Below, piece by piece: positions 35,523 to 46,989 of a stretch of 64,000 nt of DNA (positions are counted from its first letter, which is position 1; the number at the start of each line of letters is the position of its first letter). The stretch is taken from the NCBI GenBank assembly GCA_037447655.1, contig JBBHKE010001038.1:223565-287564 (forward strand), given 5' to 3'. The notes below the pieces were generated by a model that worked only from the letters and a program-made list of their open reading frames with translations, was not told the DNA's origin and ran no database searches. A program made the translations under genes and the position numbers. This stretch comes from Zygnema cylindricum. Lineage: Eukaryota; Streptophyta; Zygnematophyceae; Zygnematales; Zygnemataceae.

Positions 35523-36838
35523 ATGGCAAATTCTGCATGGAAACGTAAAATGGAGAATGCTTTGAATGTGTTGAAGAAGCGAACTGTGAAATTGGTCAAA
35601 AGATTTAATAATCATGCTGCCGCTGTGGATGAAAACATTTCCGAATTGAAAAGTGAATTGAAAGTTGTTAAAGAAAATGGAAATGTTTCAAATGAGAAAT
35701 TAGATGAACTTATTAACTTAATTCAGACCAACAATAATATGAATGACCAAAAGGGTGAGAGTAGTAAAGGAAATGTCAGTTTTAGGGAGGATGATCATGA
35801 TAGACCTAAGAAGATAAGGGATCTGAAATTGTCTATTAGTGAGGCACCATCGTTTGATGGTAAGAGGATCGACGAGTTGGATGCTTGGATTTTTCATATA
35901 GAGTATTATTTGGAGTCTATAAATTGCGATCGTGATGATTACACTTCTTTTGCAGTTAGCTGTCTGAAAGGCGATGCTCAAATTTGGTATTATACTCAGA
36001 TAAGGTCTAAATTGATTCCTGATAATGCTGATTTGGAAACTTTTAAAACCGCGATCAAATCGCGTTTCTTGTCTGTCACTTTTAAATCCAGAATGGAAGA
36101 AAAGCGGTTGAATTCTAAGCAGACTGGATCTGTGAAGGATTATATTGTGGAATTTGACTCATCTAGCATTCATGTCATAGGTTTGACTGATGAAATGGCT
36201 AAATTGCATTTTTTGAACTATTTGAATCCTTTACTGAAATCAGAGCCAAAATATCAAAATTTTAATAATTTGAAGGAATGACAAGATAAGTCATTGGAAT
36301 TAGAGGATCAGTTGGGGTATAATAGGGAAACTCGATCACTTAGAGGTAATTTAAATGAAGTATCACATAGGGATGAGGAGGAATTTGTTGAAGAGGGTGT
36401 GAATGCTGGTCTGGTGAATAGGCAAAATATCTTCAGGGGAAATCAAAGGGGTGGACGTAGTGTTAATGCAGGAAATAAATTTAACAATAGAGGGGGGTAC
36501 ATTAAAAGTCCTAAACTAAACATTAATGCTCAGAAGCCTAACCTTACCATCCCCACATGCACTATTTGTCAGAAAAGGGTCATAGAGCATTGGAGTGTGC
36601 ACAATTGAAAAAGATTAACTGTTATAACTGTGGAGAGGAGGGACATTTTAGTAGAGAGTGCAAAAAACCCAAAAAGAAAGTCACTTGTTTCAAATGCGGA
36701 GGTCCAGATTATTACGCTAAAGACTGTACAGATAAAGGTTCTCTCAAAACAGTCGATGTAAATGAAGGTCTCCAAGAGGATATTGCATTATACCTAGCAG
36801 AGCAGGAAGCCCAGGAGGTGGGAAACGAAAAGGACTAA
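35523..36838 (+). pseudogene. Gypsy gag (capsid and zinc knuckles), broken
   Basis: The frame from the ATG at 35523 encodes a typical retrotransposon Gag: a coiled N-terminus, then the capsid-like block around SFDGKRIDELDAWIFHIEYY. An in-frame TGA interrupts it at 36279-36281. A frameshift at about 36577, inside the first CCHC zinc knuckle, moves the rest to another frame. The second knuckle CYNCGEEGHFSREC is intact; in the third, CFKCGGPDYYAKDC, the His is Tyr. Gag would coat the RNA in the particle. Confidence 0.82.
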
Positions 36839-36999
36839 CTGAAAGTCCTCAGTTTAGTCAACCGGATCCAGAAGTTAAAGAGTTAACTTTGGAGGGCAAA
36901 TTAATGAATGGAAAAGTTAGGATAGCTGAATTTATTATGATTCTCACTACACTGCATAGTTTAAAGAATCTTTCTGATTAAATTCTCAACAACAGACCT

Positions 37000-37818
37000 A
37001 TGTTAAGACAGTTAAGTAACGATGACACCAGACACTGTTTGATTAGATTCAAGTCATTAGTGGAAGGAAAACCGTTGAAAGTAATGGTTGATTCAGGTGC
37101 CATACATAATTTTATTTCACATAAGTTTGTAGAGGAAAATAAAATTCCTACTGTCATAAGGGAAAAGCCTTTACATGTTCAAGTGGCAAATGGTAATAAG
37201 TCCACATTAGACTTACAAACTGACACGATAGAAGTTGATATCCAGGGTCATAAAATGAAAGTGGTGTGTGAAATAATGAATTTGGGAAGTGAAGAACTAA
37301 TTTTAGGAAAGCCTTGGTTAACTGAATACAATCCTCAAATTAATTGGGAAATTAACACCTTGAAGGTGAAGTCTGAAAACGGTTGGAAGGTTTTGCAAGC
37401 ATTATCTCCTAAGAAATTGCATAGGAATCATATAAACAACATAACCAGATTGAGAGTGGAAGGTTTGATATCTGGTAAACAATTTAAAAAGCACTTAAAA
37501 GATAAAACAAATCATGCTTTCTTATTATTAGTAACTGAGGTAGTTACTGATAAAAGGGGGGGAGAAAACACTAACATTGATGTCATCCCTAAATCAGACA
37601 CCACTAAAACTTTCGAAAAACAAAAATCTGATTTTGTAACTGACATTAATACATCTGATGCTGCTTTTAAAGATTTGATTTTTGAATTTAGAGATGTTTT
37701 CCCAAATGACTTACCCTCAGGGAGGCCACCTTCCCGAGATGTAGAACATGTTATTAACATTCAACCTGGATGTAATCCTTCTGTCACAGGAATTTATCAA
37801 CAAAGTTTCTTTGAGTAG
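37000..37818 (+). pseudogene. Gypsy aspartic protease and linker
   Basis: The protease motif DSGAIHNFIS starts at about 37090, followed by the second conserved block EELILGKPWL. The frame runs on toward RT but is stopped by TAG at 37816-37818. The frame between gag and protease (36839-36999) is also interrupted. The catalytic Asp is present. Confidence 0.8.
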
Positions 37819-39123
37819 GAGGAGTTAAAGAAACAGATCAAAGAACTCCTAGAGAAAGGACATATTCAACCCAGCAAATCACCGTACGGAGCACCAGTTC
37901 TTTTCGTCAAAAAGAAGGACGGAACGTTGAGAATGTGTGTCGATTATCGTAGTTTGAACAAGATGACTGTGAAGGATAAGTATCCGTTACCTATAATTTC
38001 TGATTTGATAGATCGTTTAAAAGGTGCTAAAGTATTTTCGTTGATTGACCTGCGTAGTGGCTTTAATCAGGTGCCAATTAGAATTGAAGATGTTGATAAA
38101 ACTGCTTTCAAGACTAGGGTGGGTCATTTCGAATGGATAGTGATGCCACCGCCTACTTACCAAAGATTAATGAACCAAACCTTTTCAGATTACATAGATG
38201 AGTTTGTCCAAGTGTTTATAGACGATATTTTAGTCTACAATGAATCTAAAGAACAACATGTAATTCATTTAAAAAGAGTGTTGGAAAGGTTAAGAGAAAG
38301 AAAATTATATGGAAAATTGTCAAAATCTAGTTTTTTTAAAAGTGAACAATTATTTTTAGGACATATAGTTAGCGGGGAAGGTGTTAAAACAGACCCATCC
38401 AAAATTTTAGCAATCCAAAATTGGAAACAACCTACTAATGTCACAGAAATTAGATCGTTTTTGGGATTGGCCAATTATTACAGGAAATTTATTAGGAACT
38501 TCAGTATGATCGCCGCACCTTTGACGGATTTACTTCGGGAGAAGGAGACGTTTGTGTGGGGAGCTGATCAGGAGGGAGCATTCGAGGAATTAAAAGGGAA
38601 GTTGACCTCTGCCCCTACACTGGTGTATCCTGACCCTGCCGGGGAATTTGAAGTTCTGATCACCACAGATGCATCTGATAAGGATCTAGGTGCAGTCATA
38701 AGTCAAAAAGTCGGCAAACATTTTCATCCTATTGCTTTTGAGTCTAGAAAATTCAATGATGCTGAAAAGAACTATACAGCACAAGAAAAAGAATTACTTG
38801 CAATTGTACATGCATTGGTGAAATGGCGTTGTTATTTGCATAATAAAGAATTTACAGTTCACCGTGATATTAAAGCACTCTCTTATTTACAAAGATTAAG
38901 TGATGCGCAGATTATGACTGGTAGACAGGTTAGGTGGATGCAAAAATTAGCATATTTCAAATTTAATGTCAAACATATTCCTGGGAAAACAAATGTAGTT
39001 GCATATCCATTCAGTGGATGTTTTGAAATAAGTGTTATGGTTCAAGATGAATTGTTTTTAGATACAGTTAGATATGGTTATGATAAAGATCCTTATTTTG
39101 TTGTGATTTGCAATAATATTTAG
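37819..39123 (+). pseudogene. Gypsy reverse transcriptase and RNase H
   Basis: The frame is the same as for the protease. RT blocks [30 protein letters not shown], the active site FIDD (38215-38226) and [12 protein letters not shown] are clear. RNase H has [12 protein letters not shown], the E in [11 protein letters not shown], and the H-containing tail. One conserved RT block is missing: after VMP (38142-38147) the usual FGL-x-NA is absent and the text goes straight to PPTYQRLMN, an in-frame loss of about six codons. It ends in TAG at 39121. Confidence 0.88.
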
Positions 39124-39235
39124 GGAGGGAATTATGACCCACTGAATGAGAGGCATGTCAAAAACTTTAGAATAGAAGATGGTTTACTGTATTTGCGAAC
39201 AGGGATAGGTTATGCATTCCTTAAATGTGACATTT

Positions 39236-40521
39236 CGGAAAACAACTTTTACAGGAAACCCATGAGCATTTAGGACATCTTGGTCGAGATAAAACTCTTA
39301 GTCGGTTGCAGAGTAGATTGTTTTGGCCAGGGATGGCAAAGGAGGTGTCGAAACACGTGGAAAGTTGTGTCCCTTGCCAACAGAGTAAAACCTAGTAACC
39401 AGAAACCTAGAGGTCTTTTAAAACCTTTAGATATCCCCGAAAGACCATGGGAATCTGTCAGTATGGATTTTATTGTCAGGTTACCAACTACATCTAGAAT
39501 AAATGATAATATCATGGTCGTAGTCGATAGGTTCAGTAAAATGGCAATCTTTATCCCTTGCAAAACTACTCATTCAGTTGTAAATATTGCAAAGTTATAT
39601 TTTGACAACGTGGTCAGACATCATGGAGTTCCCCTGTTTATAGTCAGTGATAGGGATTCTAAATTTACATCTGCATTTTGGAAAGAATTGCAGCAAAATT
39701 TGGGTACTGAATTAAAAATGAGTACCTCTTATCATCCTCAAACAGATGGACAAACAGAAAGGATGAATCTTACACTGGAAAAAATGCTTAGGACTGTTTG
39801 CAGTGGAGTTCAGAACACATGGGAATCTAAACTGCCATTAATGGAATTTGCATACAATTCATGTAAACATGCTAGTACAGGATTCTCACCGTTTGAAGTT
39901 GCATACGGATATCAACCGAGAGAAGCATTAGACTTACTAACAGGGGTCACACAAGAGAATAAGGGTTATGGAACGGAATTTTGGGAATATATTGAAACAG
40001 TTTGGAAAATGGTACGGGATGCATTAGTGGAGGCACAAAGAAGGCAAGAACTAAATGCTAATCGCAAACGAGGTGATTGGATGGTAAGCACAGGTGATAA
40101 GGTTTGGCTTTCAACAACTCATTACAGGTGCAAGATCGAGGGACAAGGAGATCCTACTTGGAAATTTGCTCCTAAGTACATCGGACCATTTACAGTAATC
40201 GAGATGATATCGTCAGTTGCTGCCAAATTGGACTTTCCGCCTTCAACAAAAATTCATCCAGTGATACATATCAGCCAGTTAAAACCAGCAAATCTTCGAC
40301 CAACTGAAGGAGAATTGGAATTGGATCCCTCAATTATTATAAAACCTGCGGTTCACAAATGGGTAATAGATTGGGTTAGTCAACGGTTTAAGGCCGGCAA
40401 TACTATATTATGGCAAGTGCATTATCTAGGAAGGCCAGAAGATGAGTTAACTTTAGAAAATAAAAATTCTGAGTTTTTGCAAAGGTATTGGAGGGATAAT
40501 AATATAGAAGTCTCGTCTTGA
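39236..40521 (+). pseudogene. Gypsy integrase with chromodomain-like C-terminus
   Basis: The HHCC zinc-binding part is readable at about 39250-39385 (HEHLGHLGRDKTL, then CVPC) but in a different frame from the catalytic core, so there are frameshifts on both sides. The core is open from about 39390: MDFIVRLP, SDRDSKFTSAFW and TDGQTERMN supply the D-D-E residues. The C-terminus has HPVIHISQLKP and then LWQVHYLGRPEDELTLE, which resembles a chromodomain, so a chromovirus is likely. The frame ends at 40521. Confidence 0.85.
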
Positions 40522-40551
40522 GAATGAAAGAGTTTTAAATGAGGTCAGTTA

Positions 40552-40568
40552 AAAATAAGGAGGGGATG
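40552..40568 (+). promoter_or_regulatory. Gypsy polypurine tract
   Basis: AAAATAAGGAGGGGATGA lies directly before the 3' LTR and would prime plus-strand DNA. Confidence 0.7.
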
Positions 40569-40569
40569 A

Positions 40570-41535
40570 CGTAACAGTAAAAGCAGATCTAACTTGTTTG
40601 TAAAGGGGTATTTAGGTGTTATGAATATAGAGTACTAAATTTGGTGGATGTCCGCGAAAGAATCGCGCGATTTAGAGTCCTAATTCAAAAGATATAGCGA
40701 TGGGTGTATTTAGGTGACAGCTAGGGGTCAAAATAATAGGTGGGTAACATTGAAACGGGTTAAGGGTAAAAGTTGTCGCGGAATTTAAGGCGTACGTCTA
40801 TATAAAGTACTAATATTGGTTTGGTACCTATTATGGTTCGTTTCGTACGATTTTTAGTACGAAACGTCATAATTCAAATTTGTAAGTTTCGTAGGTAGTT
40901 TCGCAAGTTAAATTCGCGACGCACGATCGTGCGAAGTCGCGTTTCGATTTGCGTGCACTTTTGCACGTAAATGCTACGTAGTAAAATGTAGTGTTTGATT
41001 GGTTAGTAAATGCTATGTAGTTAGTGGGAGATTTCGCACGCTTTTGCATTGGTCAGTCCGAGTCCTTGCTGATCAATGATTGGCCCAGGTAAAAGCCTGT
41101 TCAAACGGAGCTTTGACTCTGGCCTGGCTAGTCCTGGGCGATGATGGATAAATAGTGAAGTGTAAGAGGAGAGTAGACATCTTTTCCTTTGGAAAAGTTT
41201 GTGGAAATTTCGGCTGATCTTGGTCCTGAGCGATTAATACCAAATTGGAGGAAATGCATTTTGCATTGAAATCTCTTACTAACTAAATAGTGTTTTAGTA
41301 GTTAAGAGATAGAATTATTAAGAGTGGAGGGTAGTGGAAAACACTTTAGTAAGAAGGGTGGAGCCACGAGGGCAAGAGACCAAGCTAATGTTATGTGGAC
41401 AAAAGCTTCTTCTAATTTAAAGTTTATCCTTATGTGAGTGTTGTCCAATGTGGATGTGTATTTTCCAATGTGTGGAATGTGAGGTTGGGACTGTTTATAG
41501 TAATGGGATTTTCTGAGGTAGGAAATCCTGTTACA
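40570..41535 (+). repeat. Gypsy 3' LTR
   Basis: 966 bp, starting CGTAACAG (first base changed from T) and ending CTGTTACA. It lacks about 10 bp that the 5' LTR has near 34026. Confidence 0.92.
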
Positions 41536-41639
41536 TTTTTGTACTCTAATTTTTTCATTACTCTGATTAAGATTTGCGGTGTACAGTATTGTATAGTTCG
41601 ATTGAGTGATATTTGGAGCCAAAATTATATGTTACTGTA

Positions 41640-41856
41640 CACCGCCAATCGCTATTAGCGTTGTGTACGCTAATCTCGTCCCGATTTTTTTATTTTTTAT
41701 TCTCAAATAGAATTATCCACACTATTTAAAAAAAACCCTAATTCCTAATTAGAGTAATCGATTTCTTCGAAAATTTCCAAATTCCCAATTGGCGTAAACC
41801 ACGCTAATTATTCATATACGCTAAAGAAACTTCTACGCTAATAGCGATTGGCGGTG
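41640..41856. mobile_element. TA-target MITE E4 (217 bp)
   Basis: Left end CACCGCCAATCGCTATTAGCG, right end CGCTAATAGCGATTGGCGGTG, flanked by TA on both sides. The TIR differs from E1-E3 but keeps CACCGC and the AATCG core, so it is a sister subfamily. It lies 58 bp after E3. Confidence 0.82.
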
Positions 41857-41949
41857 TAGTGTTAGTGACACTATTACTGCCACAATATAGGGCACAAGAA
41901 ATAGTGTTTCTAACTCTTATTATTAAAATGTGTTAAAGACTTAAAGTTA

Positions 41950-42684
41950 GGGTGAAGCTCCATTCGACGAAAAGTGAGGTTGCTTATCCTCAGCTTTTTG
42001 GTACCTTTTCTCCTGCTAAAGTTGTTTTGTTTTTTTCCGCAAAACAACATTACAGAAGATCCGACCAAGATTCTCCAAATGTCGGGGAGTTATCATGGAC
42101 TGTTGGATTATTGTTTGGTATTCATCCGCGCATGGCCAATCGCGCGCATCCGGTTCTTTATTTGGGGGAGGTGCTTGTCAATTACAGAAAGTGTAAATGC
42201 GACTACACGCGGATGATAAATACACGTGGCGTGATAATTCACCACCTGAATTTTCACACATCGCACATGCCACGTGCCTTTGGACAAGGTGGACCGCGAG
42301 TCCACCAAAAACCAGCCGAAAACCCTTGCTGAAATATGTTTCGTACGCTCTTTTGCCATCCTTCGAGCCTCGTGGTTTCTGCGCAATGATTAACGATTTC
42401 TGCGGTACAACGACTTGGTACACAAGTACATGGTACAGTACTTGGTATTCAAAGGACATGGTACGCAAAGGAATATTTTAAATGAAAACTGGTCGGTGTG
42501 AAAAATCTTTGACGATTTTTTAATATCCGAACTCAACCTCCGTGGTACCACTCATGCAGAACATGTACACGACAGCTTGTTTACATACACTACAAGTACT
42601 GTACCCGACGGCCCTTAGTCCAAAATATCACAGCCAGTAAAGTTATCCGTACAATTACAAAAACCTCTCGATGGAACTTCGCCC
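41950..42684 (-). mobile_element. PIF/Harbinger-like MITE 2, TSD TTA
   Basis: Termini GGGTGAAGCTCCAT and ATGGAACTTCGCCC are flanked by TTA (41947-41949, 42685-42687). It is a relative of MITE 1 in opposite orientation: GACGAAAAGTGAGGTT here is the complement of the stretch at about 17145-17162. It has no transposase; overlapping frames on both strands in it are not genes. Confidence 0.83.
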
Positions 42685-42687
42685 TTA

Positions 42688-43883
42688 CTAGAATAGTGTT
42701 GGGCGATATGCTGATTAACCGTACGGCTTTCATGTTCACGTCATTTTCTTCGATCGAGCAGTTTTGATTTCAGGTACGCGCCTTGCTACAGTACAACTTG
42801 AATCGCTATTAGTGTTGACATTTTTTTTGCCACTTAAAACAACTTTTCTCCGTACACACTTGTCGGATTGTGTATTTAAGCAACCGAAAGGTAAGATTCT
42901 CAGTTTCGATTGGCGGTCTCAAACTGAAAATCGGACAATAGTGTACGGATAAAAATTGTTTTTATTTAGCAAAAAAGTTATCAACACTAATAGAGATACA
43001 AGGTGTACTGTACGGTTCCTTGGATCCAGTGGGCAATTCACATGCCAGCGCGACAGGACGATAGGTGTCGTCAAACATAGCGACTCTTTTTCCTTATAGT
43101 ACGTGGAGATGAAATACTGTACCTTAGAGGGATAAATAACGGAACGGAGCCCGACTGCGTGCAAAATTCGGGTACAACAGTTTAACACCGGATAAACTTC
43201 TGCAGTAGAGTACAGTAATCTACTGTACTGTACTCTATTGTACAAAACGGATAAAACTTGAAAGTTCGCGTACGATAACAGTACCTTGCCCTGTAGGAAT
43301 CCTTTGTTCGTACACTGAAACCGACAAAAGCTGCTGGCGCTGGACTGTTTCCGCGTTATTTTCAAGTCAGCGATTGTTGGACTCTTTGTACCTCATTAGG
43401 GTTTCACTTCACATTGCAGTCCTTGCTTCTTCCGCCTGTTGTACCTTCTTCCTTTGTTCCTTTTCTGCAGAGGATTTTTTGTTTCGTAAGGAAGGTAAGA
43501 TTTGACCATATTTGTTGATTTCATCCCTATTTCATCTCTTATGTATTGAAAAAATGTAAACTGTTGTGGAAATTTGAGGTGTGACTTTATTTATCTTCAG
43601 TGGATGTATTTTACGATTTGCTTTATTATCTTCTTTTAATTTATCGCTTGTCGCATATAATTTTGGCCGTTTTGTGAAATGTTTTTTCGCTTTTAAAAAA
43701 AAAAATCGGTTATTTGTTTGTTTTTGGTTTTGAACAGATGTCTGTTGTTTTTTTGTTTGTTTGTTTTAATCCTTGCTTGTCTTATTCTATGTTTTTTGTC
43801 GTTTAGTCATTTTGAAGAAAAATAAGAGAGATGGAGATAAGTGGCATCGGTGGGCTTCTGCAGTAGAGGTCTTATTTTCTGCA
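42688..43883. other. Intergenic DNA, possibly a gene 5' end next to the gap
   Basis: The left part is GTAC-rich with small palindromes (ACTGTACTGTAC near 43212). From about 43380 the texture changes: a pyrimidine-rich leader, a TTTCTGCAG acceptor-like site, then GGAAGGTAAG at about 43490. This could be a 5' UTR exon followed by an intron, cut by the gap. No protein is visible. Confidence 0.35.
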
Positions 43884-43893
43884 NNNNNNNNNN
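43884..43893. other. Assembly gap (10 N)
   Basis: Ten unknown bases. The sequence changes from intron-like DNA on the left to a truncated gypsy LTR on the right, so the true distance may be larger. Confidence 0.98.
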
Positions 43894-43899
43894 GGTGTA

Positions 43900-44175
43900 T
43901 TGTAATCGATCTCTTACTAACTAAATAGTGTTTTAGTAGTTAAGAGATAGAATTATTAAGAGTGAAGAGTAGAGGAAACACTTTAAATTGAAGGGTTGAG
44001 CCACGAGGGCAAGAGACCAAGCTAATGTTATGTGGATAAAAGCTTCTTCTAATTTAAAGTTATCGTTATGTGAGTGTTTTCCAATGTGAATGTGTATTTT
44101 CCAATGTGTGGAATGTGTGGTTGGAAATGTTTGTAGTAATGGGATTTTCTGAGAGGTAGGAGATCCTGTTACAGG
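43900..44175 (+). repeat. Truncated gypsy LTR (3' part)
   Basis: Matches the last 270 bp or so of the gypsy LTR (GTGTTTTAGTAGTTAAGAGA to GATCCTGTTACA), with more differences than between the two full LTRs. The 5' part is missing at or within the gap. Confidence 0.8.
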
Positions 44176-44509
44176 AAACATGATGTTGTAACTGATGAAC
44201 AGATTCTTAGTTTTTACTTTTGATACATAAACATGTTTTTTAAGTTATTGATATTCAGCGACGAGCCCGCCCAATCGTTGATTGATGTCGCACAAGTGAC
44301 ATGGACTATTTCATTGTGATGTGATAAGTGTTGACAGATTCTCATTGCCCGTGGGATTTTTCATCGATGGCATTGCCTTATAGCGGAACGATTTTTAGGA
44401 ATGATACAACGTCTTTACTACTTTTTAATTAGATTGCGATATTGCATTATTGCTTATTTACAGTTTAGCGGCGACACACTTACTTCGCCTATTGGACGAC
44501 TGAGTTAGA
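44176..44509. other. Spacer without recognised content
   Basis: AT-rich DNA between the truncated gypsy LTR and the copia-B fragment. No gene or repeat ends are seen. Confidence 0.4.
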
Positions 44510-44572
44510 GTTAGGATTACAAAGTGGGATTTTGGTTCAGTTTTAGTGTGGGTCTGTTTTTGTTGCGCGTCC
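44510..44572 (+). repeat. Copia-B LTR fragment (first about 60 bp)
   Basis: Matches the start of LTR-B at 49573 (GTTAGGATTACAAAGTGGGA to TTGTYGCGCGTC), then joins pol sequence directly. The rest of the LTR, gag and most of pol are deleted. Confidence 0.7.
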
Positions 44573-45217
44573 GTAGGATATTGTTAACGTCCCTTATAGA
44601 GAGGCAATTGTATGCCTAATGTATTTGAGTGTCGCGACAAGACCAGATACTTCTGCAGATGTCTCAATTGTTAGCACGTAGAGTCAAGCTCCAAAGAAGC
44701 AACTTTGGGAATCGGTCAAGCGGATTTTCAGGTATTTGGCCAGAACATTGGACATTGGATTGGTTTACCGAAGTGGAGATGATTTAGATTGCTTCAGATA
44801 TTGTGAGGCTGACAGGGGAGGCGACTTTGACACGGGAAAGTCCATCTCCGGTTATGCTTTTGTATTGAGTGGAGTGACAATCTCATGGAGCTCCAGATTA
44901 CAACCTACAGTGGCTTTAAGTTCAACTGAAGCAGAGTACATGGCAGATTGTCATGTGGCAAAGGCTTCAATTTGGATTAAGGACATGTTGAGTGAGTTAA
45001 AAAATTTTGTGAAGTGCATGAGGATTTATTCAGACAGTATAAGCAGTATTGCTTTAGTGAACAATCTGGTGTTTCATAAAAAGACAAAACATATTACAAT
45101 TCAATGGCATTTTGTGAGAGATTTGGTGAAGGATAAAGAGTTAGAATTTGTATTTGTTCTTACTTTGGAGGAAGCAACAGATATGTTAACTAAAGATAAA
45201 ATGCATGATGTCTTTGT

Positions 45218-46271
45218 TGAAACTCTGAGACCTCCATAAGTCCTTAGAGTGGACAGCTTCCAAGAAGCCTCTAAGATAATCCTGACCCCTTTGTGTTCAG
45301 CAAGAATAATTGCCACCCTGGAAGACAAACACTCTGACCATTTGTACCCTTTTGAAGGCAAGACTCCCTTGAGTCGATAGCAAAAAGAATCTCTAAATTT
45401 GCTCCCCTGAGCAGTAAGTTATAGAGGGTCAAAGTTGACCTTTTGTATAGAAGCTATCTGGGAGAGAGGGTCCTATCTCCTAATTTTTTTAAGTCCTATC
45501 TCTCTCACAAACTCTATCTATTCATGTACAGAACCAATCAGAATACCGTTCCGTACGCAAAAGTACAGCTGCCGTTGTACTTTATGTACGAACATTGTAG
45601 GACATGGCCTAAATGTCGACACATGTCATATCCGGATTCAGTGCAATAATCTCCGGAGATTCCACGATCAAATTTAATTACGCCACGCGTCATCCGATGT
45701 GGCGACGGCCACAAACCGCCGAAATCTTCTTTCGCGATCCGGCGCAAATTCCGGCCGTCCGATTAGAATTGAATTTAATCATAGCCGTAATGAATTCATG
45801 CGCGGTATTCGTTTCACTTAAGAAATAAATGCGCGGTATTGATTTCTTGCTCGTACCGTATTCTGTACTTATACATTACCGGATCTATGTATACCGTAAA
45901 CAATTACAGTTAAATGATTTATCCTACGATTACATGTTTAAATAAATATCAAACTATATACTACGTAATGTTATTCCTAGAGTTAACGGCTAAGGCTACC
46001 GGCTACTTCCTGTCTGCCGGCCGGTAGGTACAAGGATTAATTCCTGTTGCCGACACATTCCTTTTAAACAAATAAACCCTTACTAATATAAATTTCCGGT
46101 AAACCTCTGGATAGCCTAGGTAGCCATGGCTCTAGCTCCCTCTTCAATTTGTTAGTGACTGCGACAAGTTTGAGAGTTTGGAGAGAGAAGGTAGAGGTAG
46201 ACTTCCTCGGCTTCTTTTTATATTTCTATTTGGACCTAGAAAATACTAAAAATGTACCATTAATTTCTACA
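45218..46271 (-). repeat. Copia-A element 1, 3' LTR (copy C)
   Basis: Runs (minus strand) from TGTAGAAATTAATGG to GAGTTTCA. It contains the stem-loop, GCCATGGCT at about 46122-46130, and the tRNA-like block (+ strand 45981-46057, B-box-like AGGATTAATTCCT). A purine tract AAATAAGGGGAG directly precedes it on the minus strand (46272-46284). Confidence 0.88.
45981..46057 (+). other. Antisense tRNA-like block in LTR-A, copy C
   Basis: GTTAACGGCTAAGGCTACCGG followed by CAAGGATTAATTCCTG. The first part recalls the D-arm region of tRNA-Leu (TAAGGC); the second is B-box-like. Confidence 0.45.
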
Positions 46272-46308
46272 CTCCCCTTATTTTCTAGTCAATCTTAAAT
46301 TTCAGACC

Positions 46309-46442
46309 GCACTTCTCCCTGCAGAAAATTAGCTTAGAGGAAGGCACAGGTTTGGTGATCATATCTGCTACAATCGCACTTCTCCCTGCAGAAAATTAGC
46401 TTAGGGGAAGGCACAGGTTTGGTGATCATATCTGCTACAATC
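46309..46442 (-). repeat. 67-bp tandem duplication at the end of copia-A RNase H
   Basis: Units 46309-46375 and 46376-46442 are almost identical (GCACTTCTCCCTGCAG to TCTGCTACAATC). The duplication repeats codons at the RNase H C-terminus and changes the protein end. Confidence 0.88.
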
Positions 46443-46981
46443 TCACTATCTGGTCGGTACTCTAAACTGATTATTTTGTTTTCTACTTTATCTCTAACAA
46501 AGCTGAGTCTGATGTCCATGTGTTTGGCTTTAAAATGATGTTTAGGATTGGCAGAAATAGCGATTGCTGCCTGATTATCACAAAAAAATTTCTGCACACC
46601 ACTCTTAAGGTGACCAAGCTCACCAAGCAAAGACTTGACCCACATCAATTCTTTTACAGCAGAGCAAGAGGCCATATACTCAGCCTCCATGGTGGACTGA
46701 GCAATAACTTTTTGTTGTTTGCTACTCCAACAGCAAGCCCCATCACCCACATATAATACATATCCAGAAGTGCATCTCCTCATCGGAGCATCACCATAAC
46801 TGTCATCACTCCAAGTAGTGATGTCAGTATTTTCCCCACCCAAATGCAACCATAGATCCCTAGTTCCTATCAAATATCTAAGGACTCTCTTAGCTGCCTC
46901 CCAATCTTTCTTAGTGGGAGCATTTAGACTTCTACTCAGCACTCCTACAGCTGCAGCTAAATCCTGCCGGGTACAATTCAT
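46334..46981 (-). pseudogene. Copia-A element 1 RNase H
   Basis: Minus-strand frame with the block STMEAEYMASCSAVKELMWV, FCDNQAAI and HHFKAKHMDIR, all standard for copia RNase H. It is separated from the RT frame by a frameshift at about 46985-47000, and its end is altered by the 67-bp duplication. Confidence 0.87.
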
Positions 46982-46989
46982 AAAATAGA

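Larger units (their letters stand above)
33771..41535 (+). mobile_element. Ty3/gypsy chromovirus-type LTR retrotransposon, TSD TTTTT
   Basis: This is a full-length element of 7765 bp flanked by TTTTT (33766-33770, 41536-41540). The order is 5' LTR, PBS, gag, protease, RT/RNase H, integrase with chromodomain-like tail, PPT, 3' LTR. Integrase after RT defines Ty3/gypsy. The coding region is broken in several places (see parts). The LTRs differ at only about 2 percent of sites by eye, so insertion is fairly recent although the coding parts look older; the element was probably mobilised in trans. Confidence 0.93.
33313..41581 (-). mobile_element. TA-target MITE E3, split by the gypsy element
   Basis: The left part (33313-33770) and the right part (41536-41581) together form a relative of E1/E2 in opposite orientation. 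The left end is CTTTGCGAATCTTAATTAGAG after TA; the right end is GATTAAGATTTGCGGTG before TA. The gypsy element lies between them with its own TSD. This gives the insertion order: MITE first, gypsy later. Confidence 0.8.

Noticed and set aside
42108-42481. Several frames of 90-126 aa
   Set aside because: They lie inside Harbinger-like MITE 2 and overlap on both strands.
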